Below, in pieces: positions 37,200 to 51,008 of a DNA stretch of 64,000 nt (positions within the stretch are counted from its first letter, which is position 1; each line of letters starts with the position of its first letter). The stretch is from Oceanobacter kriegii DSM 6294 (GTDB lineage Bacteria > Pseudomonadota > Gammaproteobacteria > Pseudomonadales > Oceanobacteraceae), in NCBI RefSeq assembly GCF_000422845.1, contig NZ_AUGV01000020.1, forward strand, positions 1 through 64,000. The letters run 5' to 3'. The notes under the pieces are model-generated. The model had not been told where the DNA came from. It made no database searches and saw only the letters and a list, made by a program, of their open reading frames with translations. The position numbers and the translations under genes are program-made.

Positions 37200-38468
37200 T
37201 TACTTCAGCTCAGAGCCTTTCAAACCGTAGAAGACGATGTACAGGTAACAGATGGCCGGTACGATGAAGGAGATTTGCAGACCTATAGAGTCAGCCACCA
37301 CACCTTGTACCAGCGGCACCAAAGCACCACCCACAATCGCCATACACAGGATGCCGGAACCCTGGGAAGTGTGAGCACCCAGTGCACGAACGCCCAGCGA
37401 GAAAATGGTCGGGAACATCACCGAGTTACACAGACCCACCAGCAGGATGGCGAACATCGCCAGCTTGCCAGAGCTGAAGGTCGCCAGCAGGATCATCAGC
37501 ACCGCCGCCGTGGCATTGAACGCCAGAACCTTGGATGGGTTCACCTTGGTCATCACCGCAGAGCCGATGAAACGACCGACCATGGCACCGCCCCAGTAGT
37601 AAGCAACGTAGTGTGCTGCTTCGTGCTCGGCCAAGCCTGCGATGTGGCTTTCGCCGAGGAAGTTCACCAGGAAGGAACCAATCGCAACCTCACCACCGAC
37701 GTACATAAAGATGGCAACGGCACCCAGCACCAGGTGCGGGTACTGCCAGGCAGAATCACGGGAGCCCTTGGCAACATCCGCAGAAGTATCAGTGGTGGCA
37801 TCGTCAGACAGGCGTGGCAGCTTCAGCATGGTGAAAATTGCCGCCAGCACAAACAACGCGCCTGCGATGATCAAGTAAGGCACCTTGACGGTTTCGGCTT
37901 CGTGTACGGCTTCAGAAACCGCATCGGACGCTTCTGGCACAGCGGCCAGAATCAACAGCGCACCAAACGCCGGAGCCACCGTTGTACCCAAGGAGTTGAA
38001 CGCCTGGGTCAGGTTCAGACGGCTGGAAGCGGTCTTGGCAGAGCCCAGTACGGTTACGTACGGGTTCGCCGATACCTGCAACAGGGTCACGCCGCTGGCC
38101 AGTACAAACAACGCCGCCAGGAACAAGCCATACACCTGCATGCTGGCCGCCGGGATAAACAGCAAGGCACCCACGCCCGCAACCACCAGACCAACAACCG
38201 CGCCCATTTTGTAGCCCAGTTGGTGAACCAGCTTGCCGGCAGGAACCGACATCACAAAGTAAGCACCGAAGAAACAGAACTGCACCAACATGGCCTGGGT
38301 AAAGGTCAGGTCGAAGACGTTTTTCAGGTGTGGAATCAGAATGTCATTGAGGCTGGTAATAAAGCCCCACATGAAGAACAGAGACGTCAGCGCCACCAGC
38401 GCAAAACGGAAATTGCCTTGGCCTTCAGCCGCGCTTGGCTGTGAACCGATACCGGGAGTTGTGCCCAT
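37200..38468 (-). CDS. MFS sugar:H+ symporter, FucP/GluP type
   Basis: Inner-membrane transporter of 422 residues with twelve membrane segments. The block [28 protein letters not shown] and [19 protein letters not shown], with [16 protein letters not shown], are hallmarks of the fucose/glucose-galactose/N-acetylglucosamine (FGHS) branch. The open frame runs to 38546, but the ATG at 38468 has GAGGA 8 bases upstream and begins the family N-terminus. A LacI regulator is divergent, with a palindromic operator in the 315-bp space between. Sugar specificity cannot be read from the sequence and no catabolic genes are next to it. Confidence 0.92.
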   Translation of the reverse strand: MGTTPGIGSQPSAAEGQGNFRFALVALTSLFFMWGFITSLNDILIPHLKNVFDLTFTQAMLVQFCFFGAYFVMSVPAGKLVHQLGYKMGAVVGLVVAGVGALLFIPAASMQVYGLFLAALFVLASGVTLLQVSANPYVTVLGSAKTASSRLNLTQAFNSLGTTVAPAFGALLILAAVPEASDAVSEAVHEAETVKVPYLIIAGALFVLAAIFTMLKLPRLSDDATTDTSADVAKGSRDSAWQYPHLVLGAVAIFMYVGGEVAIGSFLVNFLGESHIAGLAEHEAAHYVAYYWGGAMVGRFIGSAVMTKVNPSKVLAFNATAAVLMILLATFSSGKLAMFAILLVGLCNSVMFPTIFSLGVRALGAHTSQGSGILCMAIVGGALVPLVQGVVADSIGLQISFIVPAICYLYIVFYGLKGSELK

Positions 38469-38783
38469 GACGGGGTCCTCTTGCAGCAGTTTTATCGTTA
38501 TTAACTCGGTTTGGTTTGTCCTTTCACCTTCGCCACACCGCCTCACTCAATCCGGAGTTGGCCTGAAATGTAGCATCGAGCAAAATTGCCGCGCATACTG
38601 TCCATTTATGACAACGCTGTCAAACAATAACCGCAACGAGTTTGTAACAAACCCTTGCGCAGCCTCGGGCAGCAAACGGCAAGTGACTGATTTCCATGAC
38701 TTTGCTGCAGTGTGAGATACTTCGCCTGTAACAAAGACAGACCAACGACAATAACGACCGACGACACCTCAAGAGACTCTGCT
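38469..38783. other. 315-bp divergent control region of the sugar transporter and LacI gene
   Basis: Apart from the palindrome at 38609-38622 this space holds repeated TGTAACAAA motifs (38643-38650 and 38728-38736) and the open-frame extension of the LacI gene. No further gene is supported. Confidence 0.5.
38609..38622. promoter_or_regulatory. Candidate LacI-family operator
   Basis: TGACAAC-GCTGTCA is a 14-bp palindrome with 6 of 7 pairs symmetrical and a central CG-type step, the usual form of a LacI/GalR site. It lies in the divergent space between the transporter (start 38468) and the LacI gene. Confidence 0.65.
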
Positions 38784-39803
38784 GTGGCCAATCCGACCAT
38801 TGATAACGTAGCCCAACTGGCGGGCGTATCCATCAAGACCGTATCCCGGGTGGTCAATCAGGAACCCAACGTCAAACAGCAGACCCGCGACAAGGTGCAG
38901 GCGGCCATCGACGAGCTGGGCTACAAACCCAATCTATCCGCCCGCAGTCTGGCCAGCAAACGCTCGTATCTGGTCAGCCTGTTGTACGATAACTTTCTGG
39001 CAGCCTCTGCCTACGTGGTTAATTTGCAGTGCGGCGTAATTGAACGTTGCCGACAGGAAGGCTACGAACTGCTGATTCACCCGCTGAACTATCAGGCGCC
39101 CAACCTGATTGAAGAAATCGAACGTTTCATCAATGCCTCTGGCATCGATGGTCTGATGCTGACACCGCCACTGTCTGACGACCCCAAATTGATCGATGCC
39201 CTGAAAACCCTGGGCAAACCCTTCGTTCGTATCTCACCGGCCACCTGTAACGGCGATGCCTCTTGCGTCTACACCGACGACCGTCAGGTCGCCGACGAAA
39301 TGACCCAGCATCTGATCGATCAGGGACACCGCCAGATTGCCTTTATTGCCGGCCGACCGGACCACCTGGCGGTGGGCCAGCGTCAGCTAGGCTATGAAGA
39401 TGCGATGCATAGAAACGGCCTGACCCCGAGCACCTGTCAGGGCTACAGCTCGTTTGAAACCGGTGCCGAATGCGCTCGTCAGCTGCTGCAAGCCCCCCAG
39501 CGTCCAACCGCTATTTTTGCGGGCAACGACGAAATGGCCACCGGTGCCATCAGCACCGCCCATGAAATGGGAATTGCCATTCCTGCGCAGCTTTCCGTTG
39601 CCGGCTTTGACGACAACGACCTCGCTACCCACTGCTGGCCTGCCATGACCACAGTGCGTCAGCCGGTGGCCGAAATGGCCGCTGCCGCCGCTGATATTCT
39701 GTTGCAGAGCCTGAAAACCAAACAGCCGCCGGTGCAGCAGCTGCAACTGCAATCCAGCGTGGTGGTGCGACAGTCGACCGCTGCGATCAGTGAGCCTGCT
39801 TGA
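38784..39803 (+). CDS. LacI-family transcriptional regulator
   Basis: A 339-residue DNA-binding regulator. The helix-turn-helix PTIDNVAQLAGVSIKTVSRVVNQEPNV and hinge helix KPNLSARSLASKR are typical; the C-terminal periplasmic-binding-like domain contains ISPATCNGDASCVYTDDRQVADEM, IAFIAGRPDHLAVGQRQLGYED and STAHEMGIAIPAQLSVAGFDD. The open frame starts at 38712, but the GTG at 38784 has AAGAG 8 bases upstream and begins right before the helix-turn-helix. Divergent from the FucP-type symporter, its likely target. The N-terminus resembles regulators of N-acetylglucosamine or beta-glucoside genes in other bacteria, but the effector is not known. Confidence 0.93.
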   Translation: MANPTIDNVAQLAGVSIKTVSRVVNQEPNVKQQTRDKVQAAIDELGYKPNLSARSLASKRSYLVSLLYDNFLAASAYVVNLQCGVIERCRQEGYELLIHPLNYQAPNLIEEIERFINASGIDGLMLTPPLSDDPKLIDALKTLGKPFVRISPATCNGDASCVYTDDRQVADEMTQHLIDQGHRQIAFIAGRPDHLAVGQRQLGYEDAMHRNGLTPSTCQGYSSFETGAECARQLLQAPQRPTAIFAGNDEMATGAISTAHEMGIAIPAQLSVAGFDDNDLATHCWPAMTTVRQPVAEMAAAAADILLQSLKTKQPPVQQLQLQSSVVVRQSTAAISEPA

Positions 39804-39829
39804 CCTTACCCCAATAGACCTTGCCCCGC

Positions 39830-39860
39830 TTGACCTTATAGCCACTGCAAGGTTTATCGT
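39830..39860 (+). promoter_or_regulatory. MerR-type promoter with long spacer and dyad
   Basis: TTGACC (39830-39835), a 19-bp spacer and TATCGT (39855-39860). The spacer holds the dyad ACCTTATAG-CCAC-TGCAAGGT. A 19-20 bp spacer with an ACCT...AGGT dyad is the hallmark of promoters activated by MerR-family metal regulators such as ZntR, CueR, CadR and PbrR. It points to the CzcI-like gene and czcCBA. No merR gene lies in the window. Confidence 0.7.
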
Positions 39861-39952
39861 TGTCTCTACCAGATAGATAAATGCACGCTGTGAAACCAGC
39901 GCGTAGGTAAAAAACAGAGTAGAAGCACCGACACGACCAGACAGATAGCCAT

Positions 39953-39967
39953 TGAGAAAATTTCTCA
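39953..39967. promoter_or_regulatory. Perfect 15-bp palindrome before the czc cluster
   Basis: TGAGAAA-A-TTTCTCA is a perfect A/T-rich palindrome 62 bases before the CzcI-like gene. It may be an operator for a second regulator of the efflux genes; no matching consensus was recognised. Confidence 0.35.
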
Positions 39968-40028
39968 TTCTGGTCACACTGGCGCGCTGCCAAAGCAATC
40001 TCATCAAAGGCTGAACAACACACCGGTT

Positions 40029-40418
40029 ATGAATACCTTCCATCGCTTGCGCACATTACTGACTGTCGGCCTGATGCTCGTCATCACGCTGGGCCAGTCC
40101 GTGGCTGCCAGCATGGAATCGGTCAGCCTGCTGAGCAACGCTGGCGATCATCACCATAGCCAAGTCACCGCTGCACTGACGGTCGATCCGTTGGATGCAA
40201 GCCTTTCCGTTACACCAGAAGCCTCAGCCGCTCACCCGGAAGCTTCTGCTGAAACTTGTGACAACTGCTGTCACTGCCACGGCTCCCACGTATTTTCCCT
40301 GACCTTGCTGCCCGAATTACTGGCCAATGGCCGCTATTCATCGCCACTTGCCCGCTTGCAGCAGGCTCCAATCGGTCAGCCCACCACCTTGTTCCGCCCT
40401 CCCCGCCTGTTGAGTTAA
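40029..40418 (+). CDS. Small exported Cys/His-rich protein, CzcI-like
   Basis: A 129-residue protein with a signal peptide (TLLTVGLMLVITLGQSVAAS) and a cluster of candidate metal ligands, H41-H42-H43 and C77, C80, C81, H82, C83, H84, H87 (TCDNCCHCHGSH). Size, signal, His/Cys cluster and position directly before czcC resemble CzcI of Cupriavidus, a periplasmic protein that influences czc expression. Sequence similarity in the rest is not evident to me, so the name is by analogy. A MerR-type promoter lies about 170 bases upstream. Confidence 0.65.
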   Translation: MNTFHRLRTLLTVGLMLVITLGQSVAASMESVSLLSNAGDHHHSQVTAALTVDPLDASLSVTPEASAAHPEASAETCDNCCHCHGSHVFSLTLLPELLANGRYSSPLARLQQAPIGQPTTLFRPPRLLS

Positions 40419-40491
40419 CGACCCGACTTCACACCCCATAGGCCAGCCAACGCTGCGCCGGGGCGATATTTCGTTAATCACAGGAAAACCC

Positions 40492-41966
40492 ATGAAACCC
40501 GATTTTCATCAGGCACCGTCATGCCTGCGTGCTGGTCAGGTCCTGGCGTTGTCAGTGCTGTTTGTACTGACGGCTACCGTCAGCCTGAACAGCCATGCAG
40601 AGTCTGAGCAAAACCAGACCAGACAAGCCCAGAACAGACTGGCTCAAGCCCAGACCAGCCAGCTGAACAGTGCGGTCAAACCACAAACGTCGCCACTGAC
40701 TCTGCAACAGGCCAGTCAGCTGATGCTGCAAGGCAACCCCGAGCTGGAAGTCTTCCAGTGGCGTCAGCAGGCCAATCAGGCGGCCCGCCAACAGGCGGCA
40801 CTGACACCTGCTCTGTCACTGGAACTGGCCGCCGACAACCTCACCGGCAGCGGCGAATACACCGACACCAGCGAAACCGAACTGGCCATTGGCCTGTCCT
40901 CAATGCTGGAACTGGGACAACAACGCCAACGCCGCATTGCCAGCGTGGATGCCCGCCAGCAGCAATGGGCCTTGCAACAACAAGAGCGCCAACTGGCACT
41001 ACTGGGCCAGCTGACCCGGCAGTTTGCTGAAGCACTGGCGCAGCAGCAGCAACTGCAACTGGCGAACCGCCAACAGCAGCAAGCCGCGGACAGCCTGGCC
41101 ATTATTCAACGCAAGCACTCCCAGGGTGCGGTTGCCGAGGCCGATGTATTGCAGGCCGAGGCCGAACTCGTGCGCTTGAAGCTGGCCGCCGATTTGGCCC
41201 AACGGCAGTTGTGGCAAGCCCGCTATCAGGTGTTCAGCCTGGTTTATCCAAGCCGCCCTGCCAGCCAGATTCAGCCACTGGCAGAATCCACCGACAGGCC
41301 GCTGCAAGGGCAACTGGTAGCCGTCGATACATCCAACAATGCATCTGCTAACGGCGGCCAGTGGCAAACGCTGCTGCAACAGTGGCAGCAGTCACCCGCC
41401 GCACTGCTGATGCAACAACAACAGCGGGTGCAACAGGCCCGCATTGATGAAACCCGCGCCAGCGCCGACAGCGCCATTGGCTGGAATATGGGGGCCACGC
41501 ACTTTAACGCGACAGGGGACGTCGCATTCAGCCTCGGGGTTAGCGTTCCGCTGGGTAGACGCAGCCGCAACATCAGCCAATTGCAGCAACAGCAAGCTGA
41601 GTTGGGTGCCCTGCACAACCAGCAACAAACCGCGGCCCAACAGCAACAGCAGGCCCTTTATCAGGCTTGGCAAGGTTATCTCAGTGCCCAGATAGGCTGG
41701 CAGCAATACCAGCAAGGCGTTATTCCGCGTCTGCAACAGGCACTGAATGACATCCGCACCGGCTACCAACAAGGCCGCTACGACTACAGCGCCTGGCAAC
41801 AAGCGCAACAAAGCCTGTTCGACGCCCAACAACAGCGCATTGCCCATGCGTTGGATCTGGCCATTGCCCGCAGCTGGCTGGAACAGCTGACCGCAGCGCC
41901 CTTCGAGATGTCCAACAACACTCTCCCTTCGTCCGCCATTCGCCAAACACACACGGGAACCCAACC

Positions 41967-41970
<4 letters not shown>
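40492..41970 (+). CDS. czcC: CzcC-like outer-membrane efflux protein
   Basis: A 492-residue TolC-family outer-membrane factor of a tripartite metal pump. Signal peptide to about SHAES (residue 37), then the long alpha-helical, very Gln-rich domain (repeated runs of Q, as in LAEQQ and QQQQ segments), with the CzcC-type start of the mature domain PLTLQQASQLMLQGNPELEVFQWRQQANQA and LALELADNLTGSGEY-like region typical of HME-RND partners. Its stop overlaps the czcB start by 4 bases. Confidence 0.93.
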
Positions 41971-46371
<4,401 letters not shown>

Positions 46372-46413
46372 CTCGTCTGGTTTCTTACAGGCCCGGAACT
46401 GGGGTGGCGAACG

Positions 46414-49326
46414 TCACTCCAGTACCACCCAGAACTTCACTTCAAAACTCGGGTTACCTGAGTCACTTCGGCCCTCCATTACACCGGGAGGGCTAACCCG
46501 CACATGAGTCACGTTTTCTGTGGGCGTTTCGGTCCAGCTACTCCCATTATCAACGGAATACTCAACCTCACTGTCGGACAACGACAAACCGGTGCTAATA
46601 CTGCCCTCCTGCACTTGCAACGGCGGAGTTGCCCCCCCCTCGCTACCAGAGACATAAAAATGCAAGTTGTCCGGTATGGCGTCGGTCAACACCATGGAGT
46701 CCTGCCCCACTGACCCCAAACCGGAGTTTTCCACTTCGATGGTGTACTCCACCAATGATCCCGGTATGGCTTTTGGCGACACCGACTCATTCACCGGGTC
46801 CCATATGACCTGATTGGTCTTGACCAGTTGCAAGCGAGGCTTCAGCTGCTCATTGGTGAAGGTGCAAGTGATGTCGGTATCGTCGACGCCAATCGTCAGT
46901 GTATTGGTCGACGCATCAAAACCGGCGGTGCCTGTGCAACTGAGCGCTTGCTCGAAGTCGGATAAATCCAGGCCTGTCGTCGAAGCCGCCCCCCAGCTCT
47001 CAGCCAGAGTGCCGGATTCCAGAATATAGACGGTGACTGGATCACTGGTGGTCAGGTTATCCCCTGCCGATGTCGAAGTGTGGGTGACCGCAGCGTCGTT
47101 GCTGAAACCACTGCCACCGATACGAATAACCGATCCGTTGTCCGAGTTGACCCATTGTTTTTGCAACACCAGATTGGCGCTTTTGCGGGTGTTAGTGAAG
47201 GTACAGTCGATGGCCGTATCGTCCTGACCAACCGTCAGAGTCGCATCCGTCAGGCCATCCGTTCCGGAACAGCTGATGCTGGTGTTGTAATAATCAGAAT
47301 TACCTGTCGTCCAATTCTCCGCAAGAGTCGCGGTTTCACCCACATAGACCGTGCTGGCCGCGCCAGAGTCCGTGTTGTCTCCAGTAGCACTGGAGACCGA
47401 ACTGGCGAGACTGGCGTTATTAACAAAGCCGCTGCTGGCTAAGCTCACCTCATCGTTTTCGAAGCCAACCGCCCACTGTTTGGTCAAAATCAGATCTGCA
47501 CTCTTGCGATCGTTAGTGAAGGTACAGGTGATGTCGTTATTCGGCATGGTGAAGCTGGTGCTGGTGCCCGAACCGGAAGCAACGGCGGTCGTTGCAGGCA
47601 CGGTATCGCAGCTGAAACTGGCATTGTAATTGGCCATATCAGTAAATATATCGCCAGTATCGGGGTCACTCGCTATTGCGGAGGTTCCCACAACTTCAGA
47701 AGCGGTGACGGTGCTGGCCACATCGACCCGTTCCAGGACTGTTGTACCGTCGCCACCTTCGACAGAATCAGTGCCGTTAGCGTTCAGCACAAACAGCCCA
47801 GGCTGGAAAGGGTCATTCAGAACCTTGGTCACTGACAGGTCGCGCTGTCGTACACTGGTATAAGTACAAAGAATTTCCGCACCGGCCTGCATTTCAACGC
47901 TGGAGAGGCCAATTTGAGCAGCGTTGGTGGCATCCACGGTGCCGACATTCGTGGCGCTGGAACCATAATAGGTCGGCAGGTAGTCCAGACACTCGACGTC
48001 CTTGAAACGGAAATCGCTGTTTGCGGTTTCGGCAATATCAATGGCATTTCCGACTGAAAACAACTGCACCGTGCTCTGGGTTGGAGTAACAACCGCCGGG
48101 GCGGTATCCGGTGTACTGGCGGTTGTCGTCGTGATGGTTTCGGTGGTCCAGCCGTTGGTGCCGGTAAATTCAAAAGTACCGACATCCTGCTCGGAGACTT
48201 TCTCCACCTGCACGGTCGGCTGCTTGATATTGGTAATGGTGCAGGCAGCAGACACTGCGCTGGTACCGAGAGTGGCGGTCATGGTGCGGGTGACAGTATC
48301 GCTGGTGATGGCGACACCGCCACTGCAAACGATACTTTCAGCCGTGTCTTCCCAACCGGTGGTGGCCGCTTCAGTTACCGTGATGGTTTGATCATTCTCA
48401 TCAACCGTCATAAATATTCGTGCCGTTTCACCGTCACTCAGGGTAAACGTGGTGGTGTTTGTCGCATCATCAAGAGATGCCGGAATATACGTCCCGCCTG
48501 TAACATCGGAATCCGTCAATGTCGCTCCTACCAGAGCCATCACCTTGGTACCCGCAGGGCCAGTAGCAGTGTATGAAAATTCCTGCGGAGCAAACCCGTC
48601 GGCGGTCATGGATTGCTGATCCGGTGTGGTCTGCTTGGTGATATCAAACCAGACACCCACCTCGACAGCGACGACACCATTAACATAGCCAGCACCGGAC
48701 TGACATTTGGAAGGTGAAAGGGCCACAACATCAGCCGGGCCAGAACAATTAAGGCCACCGCGGTTCTGAACATACGTTAGAATGTATGGGACCTCCAATG
48801 CAGAAGTAGATACAGAGCTTGCTGCGTTCGCCGAGCAAATGACCTTGATTTCGTTAATGATATTGGTCGTTTCAGCCTTCCTGGGATAATCACCACAGGC
48901 ATCACTATTATTGCCTTGCGTCTCAAGATCGCTCCATGGTGACAGCGACGTTGGAAAGGTTGCTACCGAACACTGCGCCAAACCAGTACTGGAAATACTG
49001 CTGGGCGTTGATGCCACCGGGCTGTTGCCCTCTTGCCCCACAAAAAAACCGATGTCGTAACGGTTGGCATTGGATTCCGACAGATCAACCTCAACGACGA
49101 ATTCAAATTCTTCGCCGCTCATACAGAACGGTGGCGTGTTATCAGCGGCACTGAATGTCGCGTTGACCACGAACTCACCGGCCGTACAGTTAGTGATTTT
49201 ACTGTCTCTATCAGCCATACAAGGTAAATCCTTGGTGGCACTGACATTGACTTCAGTAAAGGAAAAAGCGGGGGACGACAGCAACAGTCCAAAAAACAGG
49301 AAAATCGCCCGGGTTGGGAAATTCAT
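46414..49326 (-). CDS. Large secreted repeat protein with prealbumin-like/DUF11-like domains
   Basis: A 970-residue exported protein. Signal peptide RAIFLFFGLLLSSPAFS, then an N-terminal domain of unknown type with paired cysteines (PCMADRDSKITNC). From about residue 250 five related beta-sandwich repeats end in an [A/L/T/D]C-T-[I/Y/F]-T-[N/S] strand at about 364, 487, 604, 710 and 823, each followed by a Val/Leu-Lys strand (DLILTKQW, NLVLQKQW, RLQLVKTN), so the period is about 105-125 residues. The last domain (about 825-970) is DUF11-like, with PGSLVEYTIEVENSGLGSVGQDSMVLTDAIPDNL. Ser, Thr, Asp and Asn rich, no Lys/Arg clusters; no sorting or anchoring tail was seen. Likely a surface or released adhesin-like protein; function unknown. 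Upstream DNA is A/T richer than its neighbours. Confidence 0.85.
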   Translation of the reverse strand: MNFPTRAIFLFFGLLLSSPAFSFTEVNVSATKDLPCMADRDSKITNCTAGEFVVNATFSAADNTPPFCMSGEEFEFVVEVDLSESNANRYDIGFFVGQEGNSPVASTPSSISSTGLAQCSVATFPTSLSPWSDLETQGNNSDACGDYPRKAETTNIINEIKVICSANAASSVSTSALEVPYILTYVQNRGGLNCSGPADVVALSPSKCQSGAGYVNGVVAVEVGVWFDITKQTTPDQQSMTADGFAPQEFSYTATGPAGTKVMALVGATLTDSDVTGGTYIPASLDDATNTTTFTLSDGETARIFMTVDENDQTITVTEAATTGWEDTAESIVCSGGVAITSDTVTRTMTATLGTSAVSAACTITNIKQPTVQVEKVSEQDVGTFEFTGTNGWTTETITTTTASTPDTAPAVVTPTQSTVQLFSVGNAIDIAETANSDFRFKDVECLDYLPTYYGSSATNVGTVDATNAAQIGLSSVEMQAGAEILCTYTSVRQRDLSVTKVLNDPFQPGLFVLNANGTDSVEGGDGTTVLERVDVASTVTASEVVGTSAIASDPDTGDIFTDMANYNASFSCDTVPATTAVASGSGTSTSFTMPNNDITCTFTNDRKSADLILTKQWAVGFENDEVSLASSGFVNNASLASSVSSATGDNTDSGAASTVYVGETATLAENWTTGNSDYYNTSISCSGTDGLTDATLTVGQDDTAIDCTFTNTRKSANLVLQKQWVNSDNGSVIRIGGSGFSNDAAVTHTSTSAGDNLTTSDPVTVYILESGTLAESWGAASTTGLDLSDFEQALSCTGTAGFDASTNTLTIGVDDTDITCTFTNEQLKPRLQLVKTNQVIWDPVNESVSPKAIPGSLVEYTIEVENSGLGSVGQDSMVLTDAIPDNLHFYVSGSEGGATPPLQVQEGSISTGLSLSDSEVEYSVDNGSSWTETPTENVTHVRVSPPGVMEGRSDSGNPSFEVKFWVVLE

Positions 49327-49677
49327 CTGAATACATCCGTTGTAAATACAAGCCAGACACGAAGTGGTCGGCTACTGACAAGCGTGTCAAAATTGTAGGA
49401 CAATCCTTTAGATCAAAAGATAAACAAGAACAAAGGTAAACAAAACAATCAATAGCCTGACCATTATTTCCCCCATGGAATTAACGAGCCATCTATGAGC
49501 CTCTGTATACGCTGATATCCCACACTCCCCTTGCCAGCTATTCCCCGCAACATCACCCTCTACAGACGGTAATAACCCCTCACTTTCGACCAACTATTGA
49601 CCCTGACCACAGGTCTGGTTGACAGAAAACCGGCTGGCCCTATGATGACGACTTCTTCTTAGTCAAAGGACACCGCC
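49327..49677. other. 351-bp A/T-rich region between divergent genes
   Basis: Separates the secreted repeat protein from the CorC-type gene. It is noticeably A/T rich in the half next to the secreted protein. Apart from the very short frame listed separately, no gene or classic promoter hexamers were found. Confidence 0.5.
49408..49464 (-). CDS. Possible 18-residue hydrophobic peptide
   Basis: On the minus strand GGGGG lies 5 bases before an ATG encoding MVRLLIVLFTFVLVYLLI and a stop: one membrane-spanning stretch with a single Arg near the N-terminus. It lies 81 bases upstream of the secreted repeat protein on the same strand, so it could be a leader peptide or a small membrane peptide. The frame extends upstream to give 61 codons, which look unrelated. 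Evidence is only the ribosome site and composition. Confidence 0.25.
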   Translation of the reverse strand: MVRLLIVLFTFVLVYLLI

Positions 49678-50964
49678 TTGAACGAGGTTCCCTTAAGTGT
49701 GCTATTCGGCATACTCGTGGTACTGATCATCTTTTCAGGATTCTTCTCCAGCTCTGAAACCGGCATGATGTCGTTGAACCGTTACCGGCTCCGCCATCTG
49801 GCCAAGAACGACCATCAGGGCGCCAAACGAGCTTCCAAACTGCTCGATAAGCCAGATCGCCTGATCGGCACCATTCTTACCGGCAACAACCTGGTGAACT
49901 TCGCAGCGGCTGCCCTGGCAACCATCATCAGCCAGCGCCTGTGGCCTGATAACCCGGATTTGGCGGTGTTTGTGAACACCATTCTGTTCACGCTGGTGGT
50001 ATTGATTTTTGCCGAGCTGACGCCCAAAACCCTGGCGGCCATTGCGCCCGAAAAAATCGCCTTCCCGGCATCGCGCATTCTGTTGGGGCTGCAGTGGGCC
50101 TTGCACCCGTTTGTCTGGTTTGTGAACACCATTGCCAACGGCATTCTCAAGCTGTTCAAAATGGACGTGAACAACGCCAACTCAGACCACCTCAGCACCG
50201 AAGAACTGCGTACCGTGGTACGTGAAGCCGGTACCATGATTCCAAAGCGTCACCAGCACATGCTGTTGAGCATTCTGGATCTGGAAAAAATGACGGTGAA
50301 CGACATCATGGTGCCGAAGAATGAAGTATTCGGTATCGACCTTGATGACGATCTGCCTGACCTGATTGAGCAACTGCGTACCGCCCAGCACACCCGAGTG
50401 CCTATTTACCGTGGCAACCTCAACAACATCATTGGTGTATTGCATGCCCGTTCTCTGGCGCGTGTATTAAGCCGCGAGAGCTTTTCCAAGAAAGACATTG
50501 AGGACGCTACCCGCGAGCCTTACTTCATTCCGGAAAGCACGCCGCTGCACACCCAGCTGTTCAACTTCCAGAAAAACCAGCGTCGTATTGCACTGGTGGT
50601 GGATGAATACGGGGATGTTCAGGGTGTTTGTACGCTGGAGGACATTCTCGAGGAAATCGTCGGCGAATTTACCACCGACGTGGTCGCCGCCACGACGCCG
50701 GATGTTCACCCGCAGGAAGACGGCAGCTACATTGTCGACGGCACCGCCTACATTCGTGATGTGAACAAGTCGATGAGCTGGGAATTGCCAACCGATGGCC
50801 CCAAAACCATCAGTGGTTTGATTGTAGAAAGTATCGAACACATTCCCGAAGCGCCGGTGTGTTTGCGCATCGACAAGTACCGTTTCGAGATTCTGGAAAT
50901 CCGCGACAACATGGTGAAAGCCGTGCGCGTAACACTGGACTCCAAGCGCAAACAGCAGGACTGA
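49678..50964 (+). CDS. CorC/HlyC-type membrane protein (DUF21, CBS pair, transporter-associated domain)
   Basis: A 428-residue inner-membrane protein. DUF21 membrane domain (about 1-190) beginning EVPLSVLFGILVVLIIFSGFFSSSETGMMSLNRYRLRHL, then two CBS domains (about 205-330; VNDIMVPKNEVFGIDLDDDL, HTRVPIYRGNLNNIIGVLHARSL, RRIALVVDEYGDVQGVCTLEDILEEIVGEF) and a CorC_HlyC domain at the C-terminus (DGSYIVDGTAYIRDVNKSM, RIDKYRFEILEIRDNMVKAVRV). Homologues (YfjD, YtfL) are linked to Mg or polyamine efflux; the substrate here is inferred only. The start is TTG at 49678 with AAAGGA 8 bases upstream. Confidence 0.93.
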   Translation: MNEVPLSVLFGILVVLIIFSGFFSSSETGMMSLNRYRLRHLAKNDHQGAKRASKLLDKPDRLIGTILTGNNLVNFAAAALATIISQRLWPDNPDLAVFVNTILFTLVVLIFAELTPKTLAAIAPEKIAFPASRILLGLQWALHPFVWFVNTIANGILKLFKMDVNNANSDHLSTEELRTVVREAGTMIPKRHQHMLLSILDLEKMTVNDIMVPKNEVFGIDLDDDLPDLIEQLRTAQHTRVPIYRGNLNNIIGVLHARSLARVLSRESFSKKDIEDATREPYFIPESTPLHTQLFNFQKNQRRIALVVDEYGDVQGVCTLEDILEEIVGEFTTDVVAATTPDVHPQEDGSYIVDGTAYIRDVNKSMSWELPTDGPKTISGLIVESIEHIPEAPVCLRIDKYRFEILEIRDNMVKAVRVTLDSKRKQQD

Positions 50965-51008
50965 TCCTGCCATCTGACTGAGTCACCATCACACTCCGGA
51001 GGCCCCGT

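Noticed and set aside
37275-38444. 389-codon plus-strand frame across the FucP-type gene
   Set aside because: Gln/His/Arg-rich antisense reading of a membrane-protein gene; the real gene on the other strand has twelve membrane segments and family motifs.
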